From: Pratylenchus scribneri
Taxonomy: Eukaryota > Nematoda > Chromadorea > Rhabditida > Pratylenchidae
Reading direction: 5' to 3'
DNA: 64,000 nucleotides
Assembly: GCA_030063045.1 (NCBI GenBank)
Contig: JAQSEB010000063.1
Location: 310,001-374,000 of the forward strand
In this document: positions 32,593 through 43,216 of the stretch, one piece after another
Position numbering within the stretch: position 1 is the first letter of the stretch
How the letters are laid out: every line of letters starts with the position of its first letter
Made by a program: the position numbers and the translations under genes
The notes under the pieces: generated by a model
The model's input: the letters and a program-made list of their open reading frames with translations, nothing else
The model's database searches: none
What the model was told of the DNA's origin: nothing

Positions 32593-33206
32593 CTACAAAA
32601 TTCGTGGGTAATTTTTGTAGATTTGACGAAACATTTCCTCATTCTTTATGCCAGTTCTAATTTTTGTCATTTCAAATGCCTCACGGGCAATTTTCTTTGC
32701 CATTCGAATATTTGGTGGTTGCAATCCGAATGCATATATTTCGGCCATCACCAAATTGATTTGCGGTTGATGAAAATACACCAAGTGCTCTCCCAATGCT
32801 TCAGATGTCTAAATTTAATGTTAATTAAGAAATAAAATTTGGTTAAAAAAATCCTGTTATGAATTTTGATTCTATGATATTATTAAATCAAAGTTTTTAA
32901 CGCTTTTCAAATTAAGCCAAAAAGGTATAAAAAAATACTGTTACAATCCATTTACTTATCATTTTTCTACATTTCCATAATTAATTTTTAAGAATAATAC
33001 TACCTCTTTGCAAACTTCAATTGCTTTCGCGGATTCGCCGATTCTCAAATACAACTTTCGAAGAGTCTCGCTTTCTATTGATCAAAAAATTCTAAATTTT
33101 CTATTAGATTAATCATTGGATATATAAGAATATAAATAATTGTTTAAAATTTTTTTCCTCTCTTCCAAAAGAATTATATGGCCTCGATACATATTGGCAG
33201 ATGCCA
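32593..33206 (-). pseudogene. Helical-repeat gene fragment, possibly SMYD-like C-terminus
   Basis: Last exon (32808-32593): TSEALGEHLVYFHQPQINLV, then AEIYAFGLQPPNIRMAKKIA and REAFEMTKIRTG, ending at a stop. Upstream exon (33074-33004): SETLRKLYLRIGESAKAIEV then CKE, in matching phase. Before that, 33206-33150 reads MASANMYRGHIILLEER, but the expected donor is GAAAA rather than GTAAA, so this junction looks broken. The helices with Ala-rich spacing resemble the TPR-like C-terminal region of SET/MYND (SMYD) proteins. That call is weak. With a lost donor and no SET domain nearby it is best treated as a remnant. Confidence 0.4.
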
Positions 33207-33724
33207 TTGGGCTTTGTCATGTTCTAAGCACCATAATTCTTGAATGATTGAATATTTTCAAAAAATCTTTTTAGGATTTTATAGAGCTCAGTGTTAACTT
33301 TCGAATGACATATTTGAATATTTAATTGATTCAGTCTTTCCGGAAAAAGGATTTTTTGAAATAAATATAAAAATATTTTTACCTATTTTTACACTTTTGT
33401 CCATAACTTTTGTAAATTTGAGCCTATTCTGTTGATTTCTATATTATTCACTAGATCTCATCAATCTCTTTCATATGATATAAAATTTATTAGAAATTTT
33501 TCAAAATAAAAAAATATTTAAGCCTAAAAGTTTTAACAAATTTCTATTATATTTGGAAAAATATTTTATTTGAAAAAAGTTGAAGAAAAATTATTTAAAA
33601 AATTTTAAAATAAAATTGAACCTATTTGAAAGCTCTCCCCAAAATTTCAAAATTTTTTGTTGATTTTGAACCCAAGAAAAATATTTTAAAACTTCGAATT
33701 GCCATTTTCCCTCCTTTGCATTTT
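33207..33724. other. No gene recognised
   Basis: AT-rich DNA with no supported feature. Confidence 0.5.
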
Positions 33725-33836
33725 TCAGCCCCGAGCTCGAGCGCGAGCGACTGTAGCCACTCTCAGCCTCGAGCGTGGGCGAAAAACCCGAGCTCTAATC
33801 CCAAGCGCCGAGCTCGGGCTCGACTTACCGGCTAAA
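33725..33836. other. GC-rich island with GAGCTCG/CGAGC repeats
   Basis: An abrupt 110-base GC-rich patch in AT-rich surroundings, made of imperfect inverted and direct copies of CCCGAGCTC, CGAGCGCGAGCG and GCTCGGGCTCG. Directly after it (33837-33925) the sequence resembles OATP intron 15 (AACTCAGCAGAAATT, TTTAATAATA; compare 45090-45170 and 41713-41785). It may be the end of a small mobile element. Confidence 0.6.
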
Positions 33837-34277
33837 TTATTTATTAACTCAGCAGAAATTAAGCAAAATTTAATAATATTTTTATGGTAATTTTTATATG
33901 TTTTAAAAAGAAATGTTTTTATTCTCACCTTATTAAATATTCTTTATTTTTCTAAACAATTTTTTTGTTATTTTCATATGAACTAAACTGTAAAATATTA
34001 ATTATTTTATTTTAAATTTTTTGAAAATGGAATTTGTTATTTTCAAATTTTCCAAATTGGTTTATTTATTTAACATCATAAACAATTTCTATGAATTAAT
34101 ATTTATTTAATTAAAAAATTATTCAGAAATTAAAAAAATCGCGAACAAAACGCATAAAAATTTGAATTAAATAATTTAAACAAAAAATAAATTCGTTAAA
34201 TTAAAGGGATGGAAAATTAATTTTTAAAAATTTAAATAATATGATAAATTAATTTATTTTAATAATTTTTAAAACTT

Positions 34278-34385
34278 CGATGACCCGTGCAATTGAGGCG
34301 CCGACATACACCCGAGAATTTAACACTTCCCGATAGGAACGAATGAATGCTGGAAAATTGCGCAACTTGCCACCATCTCAATTCA
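34278..34385 (-). pseudogene. Copy of OATP exon 12
   Basis: Matches 46600-46715: FIRSYREVLNSRVYVGAxIAR region, here with CGCAACTTGCCACC changes. Isolated exon. Confidence 0.85.
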
Positions 34386-34612
34386 TATCTTATTGGAATT
34401 AATTTATCACATTATTATCAAAGTAATTATTTTTGTTTTTTTTAAATGCATGAAAATTCGTTCAGAAATATTTGTAATTATTTTAAATTACATTTCATTA
34501 TTTATTTTGAATTATTTTAAAATTGTTTATGGGCTTGAATAAATTTGTCAATTTTCATTAATTAAATTAACCATAAAATTCAAAAAAAATTTCAGAAATA
34601 ATTTTTTCTTAT

Positions 34613-34873
34613 TTACTTCACTTCGGAAATAATTGTCTCATCCAGGTAATATGGGTTTTCATCACGGTAATTATAGCCATTGGTGGATTCCAATTTTGAT
34701 GCTTTTTTCATTGTCATTCCTATGTTTTCCTCCAAAATTTTTCGTAACTTTTGCCTTAGCCAAATTGGCAACCGGTCTCGAATTGGGGTGTAGTCAAGTA
34801 ATGCACTGTAATCTTGGTGTTGAGCGGAAAGTAGGCGAGAAGTTGGGCGAAGTTGTTGAAAAATGAAACCCAT
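34613..34873 (-). pseudogene. Copy of OATP exon 5
   Basis: Reads QLRPTSRLLSAQHQDYSALL, DYTPIRDRLPIWLRQKLRKI and NYRDENPYYLDETIISEV, clearly homologous to 49390-49133. Still open in frame, but alone. Confidence 0.9.
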
Positions 34874-35020
34874 AAAATTGATTTGTTCAATTTTCTTTTA
34901 AAATATTAATTATTTTGTTCATGATTTAATATCAATGAATTTGTATTTGGCTCAAAAAAATTTATAAATAAAAAAAATTTTAATAAAAATTATATAAAAA
35001 GGTTAAATTTCTTTTGTGAA

Positions 35021-35150
35021 ATCTCACTTCTTGTGTGGTGTTTAATTGGTGAATCGTGGTAGGAAATATGAAATTAAGCGATGAGGTCATCATTTGGGCC
35101 AATGCCATCATTATTGTGCCAAAACAAATCCATTTGGCATGATTCCCTAA
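35021..35150 (-). pseudogene. Copy of OATP exon 4
   Basis: Matches 49560-49690 (minus-strand GNRAKW...ALAHML...NFMFP region) with several substitutions and an indel. It lies in the correct order after the exon 5 copy, at similar spacing. Confidence 0.85.
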
Positions 35151-35195
35151 TGTTTAATGTATTATAAAATTATTTTAATTATGTAAAGTTATTTT

Positions 35196-35272
35196 CACTT
35201 CAACATGACGGCATCCGGCATGGCAAGGTGAATAATAAACTTGTCCTGTGGAGTCACAAACTGGATAAAGCC
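35196..35272 (-). pseudogene. Fragment of OATP exon 14, fused to a JTB fragment
   Basis: Matches 45545-45622 (Kazal-like region: YPVCDSTGQVYYSPCHAGC, here diverged). At about 35272, after TGGATAAAGC, the similarity to OATP ends and similarity to the JTB exon 1 region starts with no gap. Confidence 0.8.
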
Positions 35273-35590
35273 CAAAAATTGGTCGATCAAACAGGTGTGC
35301 AAATTTTTGGAAAAACGTCTTTGCGGCTAAGAGGAAAATGTTTGATTGGTGCAATCGGCCATAAATGCTTTTGCTTGTTAGCCTTCTTTTCTGGTATGAA
35401 AATTTTTTTTATCCGTATTTAAAAAAAATGCGAGTTAACAATGATGATTCTAAAAATAATAAAATTAAAAATAATTAAATAAATAAATCACATCTTTCTT
35501 TATAAAATTTAAAAAAATTAAAATTAATGTAAATTTATAATTTGCAGTTGTTACTTGTTCATTTTATTATTTGGTGATAATGTGGAACAA
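35273..35590 (+). pseudogene. JTB: Decayed JTB exons 1 and 2
   Basis: 35273-35400 matches 30292-30420: the ATG context is kept (AAAATGTTTGATTGGTGCAA) but a TAA follows MFDWCNRP. 35544-35590 matches exon 2 (GDNVEQN for GEYVEQN) behind a TTTGCAG acceptor. Non-functional. Confidence 0.8.
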
Positions 35591-35639
35591 AATCTGATTT
35601 TAAATTTGATAGGATCATTTCGAGGGACCATCAAAAAAG

Positions 35640-35790
35640 AAGTAGAATAATAAAGTACTTCTTTTGCACAGGATAAAATTATTTGTTTAAATCGGATAAA
35701 TTTTGCCCAAGGCCATCTCAGCCGAGCCAACAAAAATCTACACAACCAAAACCAACCTTTTTCTTCCATTTTCCTTTCACTTTATAAGTG
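35640..35790. repeat. Copy of the proline-rich/JTB divergent spacer
   Basis: Matches 29893-30040 (ATTATTTGTTTAAATC, TTTTGCCCAAGGCCATCTCAG, CCAACAAAAATC). In the source locus this block precedes JTB exon 1; here it follows JTB exon 2, so the order was rearranged. Confidence 0.75.
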
Positions 35791-35889
35791 TCCCGGACAA
35801 TTGGGCGCTGGAAAATTGGGCGCCAGCCGATTTGGACAATTCAGCCCGGACAGTTTGGGCGCAAATTTGTTCCACAAACCTCTGCTGAG

Positions 35890-36075
35890 CACTAGACATT
35901 TTATTGTGCATGGACTTGAGCACTATTTACTCCCGGCTAATGGATTCGATCCATCAAATTCGATCCAATCTGACGCAGAATGTGACTGGGCCAGCGAAAT
36001 TTGTTCGCGACCATCATTTTAACAGTAGCCCCATTAGCCATCACAATTGTTGGCGAATGACGGTTTCTATGCGCG
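35890..36075 (-). pseudogene. Copy of exon 2 of the proline-rich gene
   Basis: Matches 29097-29289: both ends are recognisable (GACATTTTATTGTGCATGGA and CCATCACAATTGTTGGCGAA) with frame-breaking indels between. Confidence 0.75.
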
Positions 36076-36125
36076 CAAAATTTAATTAAAATAATTTTTA
36101 AATTAATTTTAAACTGAAGAAATTT

Positions 36126-36372
36126 TAATTTTTATTAACCTGTTCACGACCGAATGGCATCGTGCGAACAAAGATGTATTAATAATGGAAATTGCAAGCA
36201 CATAAATGGCCGCCTTTCTCCCATTCAATCGCAATTTTCGAGTAATAAATCCACCACTGGCTGCACCAAAAGCAAAACCGAGCACCCCAAATAAGGCCAT
36301 ATAAATATGCACCATATATCGGGGAATGCCATAATGGTTCTCCGAAAATTTAGGTAAAAAGACCATATAGCC
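36126..36372 (-). pseudogene. Copy of OATP exon 13
   Basis: Reads GYMVFLPKFSENHYGIPRYM, VHIYMALFGVLGFAFGAASG and GFITRKLRLNGRKAAIYVLA. It is nearly the same as 45938-46185 but has lost the internal LKSQLG part. Open frame, lone exon. Confidence 0.9.
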
Positions 36373-36519
36373 CTGTAAAAAAATAATTTGATAAAATATA
36401 TTTTTTTAAATTTTTAACACCATAAATAATTTCTTTGAAAAATATTTTTAAATTAAAAAATATTCCAATCCAAAAATTATGATAAATGGATGAAAAAAGT
36501 CCAAATGGATTATGCATGG

Positions 36520-36612
36520 AAGAAGAACAATGCGAATGAAGGTCCAATCATGACAATACCAATGAATATAGGAATCCAAGCCACCATGCGCCAATCCAAG
36601 TTGGTCCTCATT
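36520..36612 (-). pseudogene. Copy of part of OATP exon 10
   Basis: Matches 47517-47594 (TWIGAWWLGFL, GPSFAL region), with changes that break the frame. The following intron is more like the other exon 10 copy at 40145 than the intact gene, so these two copies share an ancestor. Confidence 0.8.
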
Positions 36613-36794
36613 TTTTTATTTTTTGATTATTTAATATTTTTTATAAATTTTTTGTCTCCGGTGGGCTGACCTAGACTATTAATGAAAATCCAATATTTCT
36701 ATTACTTTCTTAATGTATGATATTAAAAATTTTTATGGAATTTAATAATTTTACTAAAACTTAAAAATAATTTATACTCTTATTTTTTAATATC

Positions 36795-36950
36795 TGTGCT
36801 GTCACCTCTTTTGGCGCCGATGCTGGGAATGTGTAATAAAAGCTTATCCCGAATTGGAGCATAATCGAGGAAGACTAAGTGTAATCTCGGTGTTTAGCAG
36901 AAAGTAGTCCGGAATTTGGCCGAAGTTGTTCCCGAGGAAAATATTGGAAA
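36795..36950 (-). pseudogene. Chimera of OATP exon 9 and exon 5 pieces
   Basis: 36795-36842 matches exon 9 (47788-47835, IYYTFPASAPKG region). From about 36845 the sequence matches exon 5 (49312-49390, DYAPIRD...QLRPNS region). In the intact gene the two exons are 1.3 kb apart. Confidence 0.8.
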
Positions 36951-37248
36951 ATGAAACCCATAAAATTAATTTGTTTATATTTTTTTAATATAAAGTGTTT
37001 TTTTCCCAGTAATTTTATTAAATTCATCAAACAATCCGTGTGCAATTATTAATAAAATAAATAATGTTTTTTAAAATAAAATTAAAAAGATTTTTCCATT
37101 AAATTAAAAATAAAAATTTTTATTAATTTTCTAGTAAAATAAAAAGTCTTTTTTTCGATCATTGATTTTAGATTCAGTCAATCACATTAAAATTTAATTT
37201 AAATAATTTTTTTAAATAATAATTTTTTATTATTATTTGAAGGGATCT

Positions 37249-37392
37249 CATTTCCAATTATATGGTGTTTGGTGTTTAATTGAGGAGTTGTGGTAGGGAA
37301 TATGAAATTGGGGGATAAGGTCACATCATATGGGCCAAAAAGACATCATTATTGTGTCAAAATCCAAAACCAATCCATTTTGCACGATTTCC
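37249..37392 (-). pseudogene. Second copy of OATP exon 4
   Basis: Matches 49560-49690 (ALAHM...TSSPN, PQLNT region) with indels. It lies between an exon 5 piece and exon 3/2 pieces, so the 36.8-37.6 kb block keeps the gene order. Confidence 0.8.
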
Positions 37393-37494
37393 TGTGGGGT
37401 AAATTAATTTTCAGAAAAATTGTTATAATAATCTAATTCATTTTTATTTATGAAAAAATTAATCGAATTTAATAAAAATTTTTTTTCAATTACC

Positions 37495-37645
37495 TTTTGA
37501 ACCAAATAGTTAAGAAATATTATCAAAAATTAACAAAAATTATTAAATATTATTTAAGTTTTACATACGGAAATTAGTAAGCCCGTAATTTTTGAGAGAA
37601 TTTGAAAATGTCGTTCAATATTTTGCATAGCCATAATCATCAGGA
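37495..37645 (-). pseudogene. Decayed OATP exons 3 and 2
   Basis: 37495-37530 resembles the end of exon 3 (SYFGSK). 37570-37640 matches exon 2 (AVQNIERHFQIPSKVSGFL region, 49867-49946). Confidence 0.7.
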
Positions 37646-38249
37646 AAATTAATTTTTATTATCAATAAAAATTTTTTATCGATAAATGATTCTAAAATTT
37701 AAAAATTAATGAAATTCAAACTAAAACGAAAAAAAACCTATTACTTTATATTTAAAAAATAATTTTTTTTCGATTTTTTATAATCTCGATAAATAAAAAT
37801 GATGGACATTAGATGAAATTGGAATACATTTTTTACTTATTTTATAAATTTAATAATTATTATAATTTGTGGATATTATCTTCGATTTCTTTTAGTAAAA
37901 ACTTGCTCATTTAACAAAAATATATTATTTTTTCTATAATTTTTATGAGTTTAAAATTTACTTCTAAAAATATAACAATTAAAATTAAATTAATTTGTCC
38001 GAAAATATTTGATTTTATTTTTCGATCACCATTTAAAAATTTTTTTAAATTTATTTTAATTTTATTATAAATATATTGTATAAATTAAGAGTCATTTAAT
38101 TTAAAAATAGCTGAAATTCAAAAGAATTATAAAAATGTTTTCAACAAATTTTTTATGGGTTTATCTACAAAAATTAATTAAGAAATTTTCCATCTGAAGA
38201 TTGCACGATAATTGATCTGAATTTATTCAAAATATATTTATTGAATCAA
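37646..38249. other. No gene recognised
   Basis: Very AT-rich DNA. No exon copy of the surrounding families was found. Confidence 0.5.
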
Positions 38250-38630
38250 ATAAAATTTTATTCAATATTTTTAAAAATGAGTATCAAAAAAAAATAAAAA
38301 AAGAATATAAATGAACACATAAATTTAATAAAATACATATAAAGAAGGTGCAAACATTGAAAAAAAAAGGCAAAAAAACAATATTTTGAATGAACGAATT
38401 TTAGAACTTAAAATTAAATAATTAATTTTATTATACAAATGGCTTAATGAAAAATTTAAATAAATGAAAAATTTTAATTAAGAAATACTTTGGAACATTT
38501 AACCAAAGAAGAGATGTATAAAGATAAGGGAATAATTATATATTTTATTCATAAAATTTATTTTTGAGCTTAAGAGGAATGCCATAATGATTCTCCAAAA
38601 ATTTGGGCAAAAAAACCATATAGCCCTGTA
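38250..38630 (-). pseudogene. Copy of OATP 3' flank joined to an exon 13 piece
   Basis: 38260-38490 matches the DNA just downstream of the OATP stop (43875-44110: TTTATTCAATATTTTTAAAA, ATTATACAAATGGCT). 38570-38630 matches the first 20 codons of exon 13 (GYMVFLPKFLENHYGIP). These are over 2 kb apart in the intact gene. Confidence 0.75.
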
Positions 38631-38825
38631 AAAAAATTATTTCATTAAAAAATATTTTTTTTAAAATAACACTATAAACAATTACTTTTAATAAATGTAT
38701 TTTTAAATTAAAAATATTCCAAAAATTATAATAAATCAGCGAAAAAAACGTTCAAAAAATTAATAAATTTAAATAAAAAATATAAATAATATGCAAAATT
38801 AATTTAATTTTATTTGAATGCAAAA

Positions 38826-39365
38826 AATTCGATGACCCGTGCAATAGATGCGTCCACATAAAAAACGGTGCTTTGTAGATTCCTCCTCAACAGTGCAAAT
38901 TTAGCGTTTTCAACTTATAATAAATCAGAAAACGGTTTTAGACCCTATAAACCTTATACCATTTTGTAGAACTCATCAAGTCACATCGAATGGTATATAA
39001 TTTGTCATCGTTTAGCCTAAAATTGAAGAGTTTAAAACCAATGAGTGGAAAAATGGTTTGAACGGTTTAATACCTTCAAATTTTGACTAAACCAAGACAA
39101 ATTATATATCATTCGATGCGTCTCGATGAGATCTACAAAATGGTATAAGTTTGTGGAGTTAAAACCGATTTCTGATTTATTATAAGTCGAAATCGTTCAC
39201 ATTTGCACTATTGAGGAATCGCCCACATTTGCACGGCCCTTTGCCTATTGAGGAATTGACCCCATATGTAAAAAACCTTAGAATTTAGTACTTCCCGTTC
39301 CCGATATGAACAAAAGAAGGTCGAAAAATTGCTCATCTTGCCACTATCACCGTTCACATCTTTTT
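38826..39365 (-). pseudogene. OATP exon 12 copy split by a palindromic element
   Basis: 38826-38868 matches the end of exon 12 (VGASIARMTD region). 39275-39365 matches its first half (FSAFIRSYREVLNSRV region). The 400 bases between are a separate palindromic element. Confidence 0.8.
38871..39266. mobile_element. Palindromic MITE, about 400 bp
   Basis: Long inverted arms (TTATAATAAATCAGAAA, then ATACCATTTTGTAGA and GAATGGTATATAATTTGTC) converge on a short centre near 39050, with AATTCCTCAATAG-type ends on the right side. It belongs to the family of the element at 42541-42967. It interrupts an OATP exon 12 copy, which marks it as an insertion. The left end is incomplete. Confidence 0.75.
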
Positions 39366-39800
39366 TAAATTTTAATTAAATTTTTTGAAATTAAATTTTG
39401 TTGCTCCATTGGCACCAAGTATTTTTAAATCATCAAAAAAATAATTGTTTAAATTAAAATAAATTAAAAAAAGATTATGGGATGCAAAAAAATTTTTCTT
39501 TTTTTTTAATAAAATTATATTAAAACTCATAAAATATAATAATTTTATTTTAATTAAAAAATCCATAAAAATGTATACAAATCAATTAATTCTTTTGTCC
39601 AACATAAACCAAAAATTAATAAATTTAATAAGAAAAATAAATTTATTGGTATGTTTTTGGTTTTTCTTTTGAATTAATTTTTGAAATAAATAAAACAATA
39701 TATAAAAAATTAATTTATAAATTCATAAAATTTATCTTTTAAATATTTTTTTTCGAATTATCGAACCAAATTAATAAAATAATGAAAAATATTTTAAAAA

Positions 39801-40019
39801 TCAAAAAAATCCTCCATCCTTTTCCACATGTCGATCGATCAATGCCAATTTTCTTCGCTCCTGTTGTCTGCAATTTACATTGGCATTCCCAATTTTCCCG
39901 TTGATTGTTGTACCCCCATTTTGCAGCATTTTTTTTTCCAGGGAATGAAAATCCGTGGCATTTTTCTCACTTAAATATTTTTGTTGATGAATTTGATCAT
40001 TGTGCTTTCCATTTTGCAA
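39801..40019 (-). pseudogene. Copy of OATP exon 11
   Basis: Reads HNDQIHQQKYLSEKNATDFH, SLEKKMLQNGG and QERRKLALIDRHVEK, homologous to 47367-47141 (cytoplasmic loop). Confidence 0.85.
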
Positions 40020-40144
40020 TATAATTGATTGTTGCTCTTTTTTTTATAAATTTTAATTTTAAAGGCCTCATTTTTCAAAAACTTTTATTTAAAAATTAAA
40101 TTATGTAAATATTTAAATTAATAAAATAATTTTATTTTCCACCA

Positions 40145-40260
40145 ACTTTTTGCTATTCGATGATTCCGGGAAGAAGAATAGAGCGAATGAAGGCCCAATC
40201 ATGACAATACCAATGAAAAGAAAACCAAGTCACCATGCTCAAATCCAAGTTGAGTCCCTT
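40145..40260 (-). pseudogene. Second copy of OATP exon 10
   Basis: Matches 47485-47594 (GPSFAL...FFFPES region); indels break the frame (for example CACCATGCTCAAATCC). It shares intron sequence with the copy at 36520. Confidence 0.8.
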
Positions 40261-40639
40261 AATTTTTTTTCATTATTTAATATTTTTTTATAAATTTTTT
40301 GCTTTCGGGTTGACCATGATTAATTTAATGAAAATCCAATTTTTCTACTACTTTTTTAAAAATTATGATATTAAAAATTTTATGAGTTTTAAAAATTTAA
40401 AAACTAATAAAATTATAATTTAATTTTTGTCAAAAAATGGAATGATCACCGTTTAGAGGTAGGCACAAAGAATATTGAACTTTTTCTTTATTGTTGGAAT
40501 TTTACCTATTTCTAAGAATGTAAAAGAAGAATAACTTCTAAATAACTAACAAAATTATGGCCAAAAAACAAGAATTAAATATCAAAATCTTAAAAACGCT
40601 CAAAAATTCAATAAATACTCTGGCTAAATAATTTGCAGA

Positions 40640-40815
40640 CCCTGTCTTTCTAATTCCAATGGACCAATGGGCATTGGGCAATGAGCTCACAACTTTCTAC
40701 ATTTTTTCCATTGGCGCATTTTTGAGCACAGCCGCATTTTGGCAATTTGTTCGTTGGCGAAAAGAATTGTTCGAGGCCCCTGCATTTGGATATCAAAGAT
40801 TGGGAATGGTGGAGT
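40640..40815 (+). pseudogene. JTB: Copy of JTB exon 5
   Basis: After a TTTGCAG acceptor it encodes RPCLSNSNGPMG, then an insertion shifts the frame. The other frame continues FYIFSIGAFLSTAAFWQFVR and WRKELFEAPAFGYQRLGMV to a stop. A 35-base intron motif (GAAGAATAACTTCTAAATAA) is shared with 43527-43560. Confidence 0.85.
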
Positions 40816-41505
40816 AGACGATTGACGAATGAATTCGAAAAATACAATGAAATGTCGCTGAATTTACATAGAAATTTAAAATTTTTGAAATTTTTGAAAA
40901 TTTAATAATATATTTCAGATTTCAATATATTTTTTAAATAAATCCAAATTTATATTTTAGATTTTGTATATTGTCACAAAATAGCATTTTAAAAAAATTA
41001 AAAAATGTTCATTTAAATTTAATTATTAAAAAAATAAATTTATGGGATGAAAAAATGGAATTTTTATTTGATTTTATTTATTTATAAGTGAATGGAAAAA
41101 TGTTTTAAGCACATTTTTAAAATGAAGTCTATATTTAAAGAATGACAATTTTTGGTAGTGCAAATTAAGAAATTTCCTTGGGCATATTATTCAAATTTTT
41201 TCTTCATTTCTATAATGGCCAATTTTTGCCTTACTCTTCGATTTTACTTTATTGACAGAGTTAATAGATGAAAAAATTTAAATTAATCTCGGGTTTTTTT
41301 ACTTTATTATTGACTACTCCGATGAATGGTTTATAAAAAATTAAAGTTTAAAGAATTAAGAAGACATGACAAGCACCCCGCCCATTTACAAAAATTATAA
41401 TAATTTTTATAAACATTTTTAAGATTTTTACCAGATTGATATTTTTAATGCAAATTTATCGTAATTAAAAATGACAAAATAGGATTTAAAAAGGCAAAAA
41501 TATAC

Positions 41506-41640
41506 CAAAAAGCCCTGAAGACCGAGTGATGGACTTCGAGTTTGCGGGGGAACGGAGCGGAGGAGGAGTAACATTCCGGGTACCATGGCCGTTCCAGCAA
41601 GAAATGCGCCCACAACAACCGTACCAAAGAAGGCATATCT
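41506..41640 (-). pseudogene. Copy of OATP exon 16 with intron 15 sequence
   Basis: Reads VVVGAFLAGTAMVPGMLLLL then RSVPPQTRSPSLGLQGFLV, as in 45015-44883. Upstream DNA to 41790 matches intron 15. The order relative to the other copies is scrambled. Confidence 0.9.
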
Positions 41641-42540
41641 TTAAAAAAGAACAGATTTTTTTTATATTTATTTTTAAAAATTGTTTTTCGTTTAATTTTC
41701 TGTACAAATTTTTTATTAACTCAGCAGAAATTGAGCATAATTTAATAATAGTTTTACTGGTAATTTCTTTATATGTTTCAAAAAATTTTTTATTAAGAAA
41801 GAAATTAGAATTTGATTAAAAAATGTTTAGCGTATTGTTTTGAATTCAGGAATAATAAATTATAAAAATATAAAAATTTAAATTCAATTATTAATTTTCT
41901 TCACAAAGGTATTATTTTCATAAATGAAAGAAATATTTATTTTTTAAAAATTTAATGAATTTATTTTATTTTTTTAAATGAATTTGAAACCCATAAAATA
42001 ATTTTGTTAGAAATATATATATTCAAAAGGAATTTTGTGATTATTTAAAAAAATTCGTCAAAATCGGCGCGAAATAAATAAAAGAAATTAAAAATAAATT
42101 TCCAAAATCATATTTAAAAATAATAATTTCAGTTTAGAAAATTTTATTCATTAAATTCATAAATCTTAAAATTTTTTATTCCAGTTCACTGCCACTCCAG
42201 AGCAGGGATGAGCGCAACGGCAAAAGCTACCGAACGCAAAACGCAAAACGCAATGCGTTCAAAATTTTTTTTTACGCAAAACGGAAAACGCAACGCAACG
42301 GCCTAAAATGGACGCAATAACGCAAAACGCAAAACGCAATGGTCAAAAAATTTTTTCTTTTTTGAAAATTAAAATTTTCTTTTCAATTATTATCAAGTCA
42401 GGGCTGTCAGATTTATTTTCAAAGAAAAGTACATTGGCCTTGAAAAAAAAAGATTTTGGTGTCAGAAAAAAAAGAAGCTAATATAAATTGATTAAAATTT
42501 TTTAATTAGGTTTTTTATCATGAATGAACAATCCAGAAAC

Positions 42541-42967
42541 GTCCGGGGTCAATTCCACAATAGACAAAAGACAGTGCCAATGTGGTCAATTCCACAATAG
42601 GGTCAATGTGGGCGTTTTCGAATTATAATAAATCAGAAACCGATTTTAGACCTTACAAACCTTATACCATTTTGTAGATCTCATCAAAACGCACCGAATG
42701 GTATATAATTTGTCATGGTTTGGGCTAAAATTAAAGAGTTTAAAACCAAAAACTGGAAAAATGGTTTAAACGGTTTAATATCCTTTAATTTGGATCAAAC
42801 TATGACAAATTATATACCATTCGATGCGTCTTGATGAAATCTACAAAATGGCATAATGTTTGTAGGGTCTAAACCCGGTTTCTGATTTATTATAAGTCGA
42901 AAACATCCACATTGACCCTATTGTGGAATCGACCACATTGGCCCTATTGTGGAATTGACATAGCACC
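42541..42967. mobile_element. Nested palindromic MITE with 9-bp target duplication
   Basis: Inserted in the hAT-like element. TCCAGAAAC occurs on both sides (42532-42540 and 42968-42976), whereas the sister hAT copy at 52.6 kb has it once, an unoccupied paralogous site. The ends share GTCAATTCCACAATAG in inverted orientation, and the arms run through TAATAAATCAGAAACCG and ATGGTATATAATTTGTC. A 9-bp duplication suggests Mutator-like elements. Confidence 0.85.
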
Positions 42968-43042
42968 TCCAGAAACATCCAGCACTAAGATTACGTTTTT
43001 TGAGAAGGAATTTTTACAATTTTTCGAGCCGTGCAACGGAAA

Positions 43043-43216
43043 ATTCAAGCCAAAAATGGCCGCACAGCGTAAAATTCAAGCCAAAAATGGCCGCACAGCG
43101 TAAAATTCAAGCCAAAAATGGCCGCACAGCGTAAAATTCAAGCCAAAAATGGCCGCGCAGCGTAAAATTTGAGCAAAAAATGGCCGTGCAGCGAAAAATT
43201 CAAGCCAAAAATGGTA
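43043..43216. repeat. 31-bp tandem repeat within the hAT-like element
   Basis: About five or six units of AAAATTCAAGCCAAAAATGG plus CCGCACAGCGT. The sister element carries the same array in reverse at 52322-52535. Confidence 0.85.

Noticed and set aside
33626..33928. Overlapping Arg/Ser-rich ORFs around the GC island
   Set aside because: They arise from the CGAGC repeats; no family likeness and no splice context.
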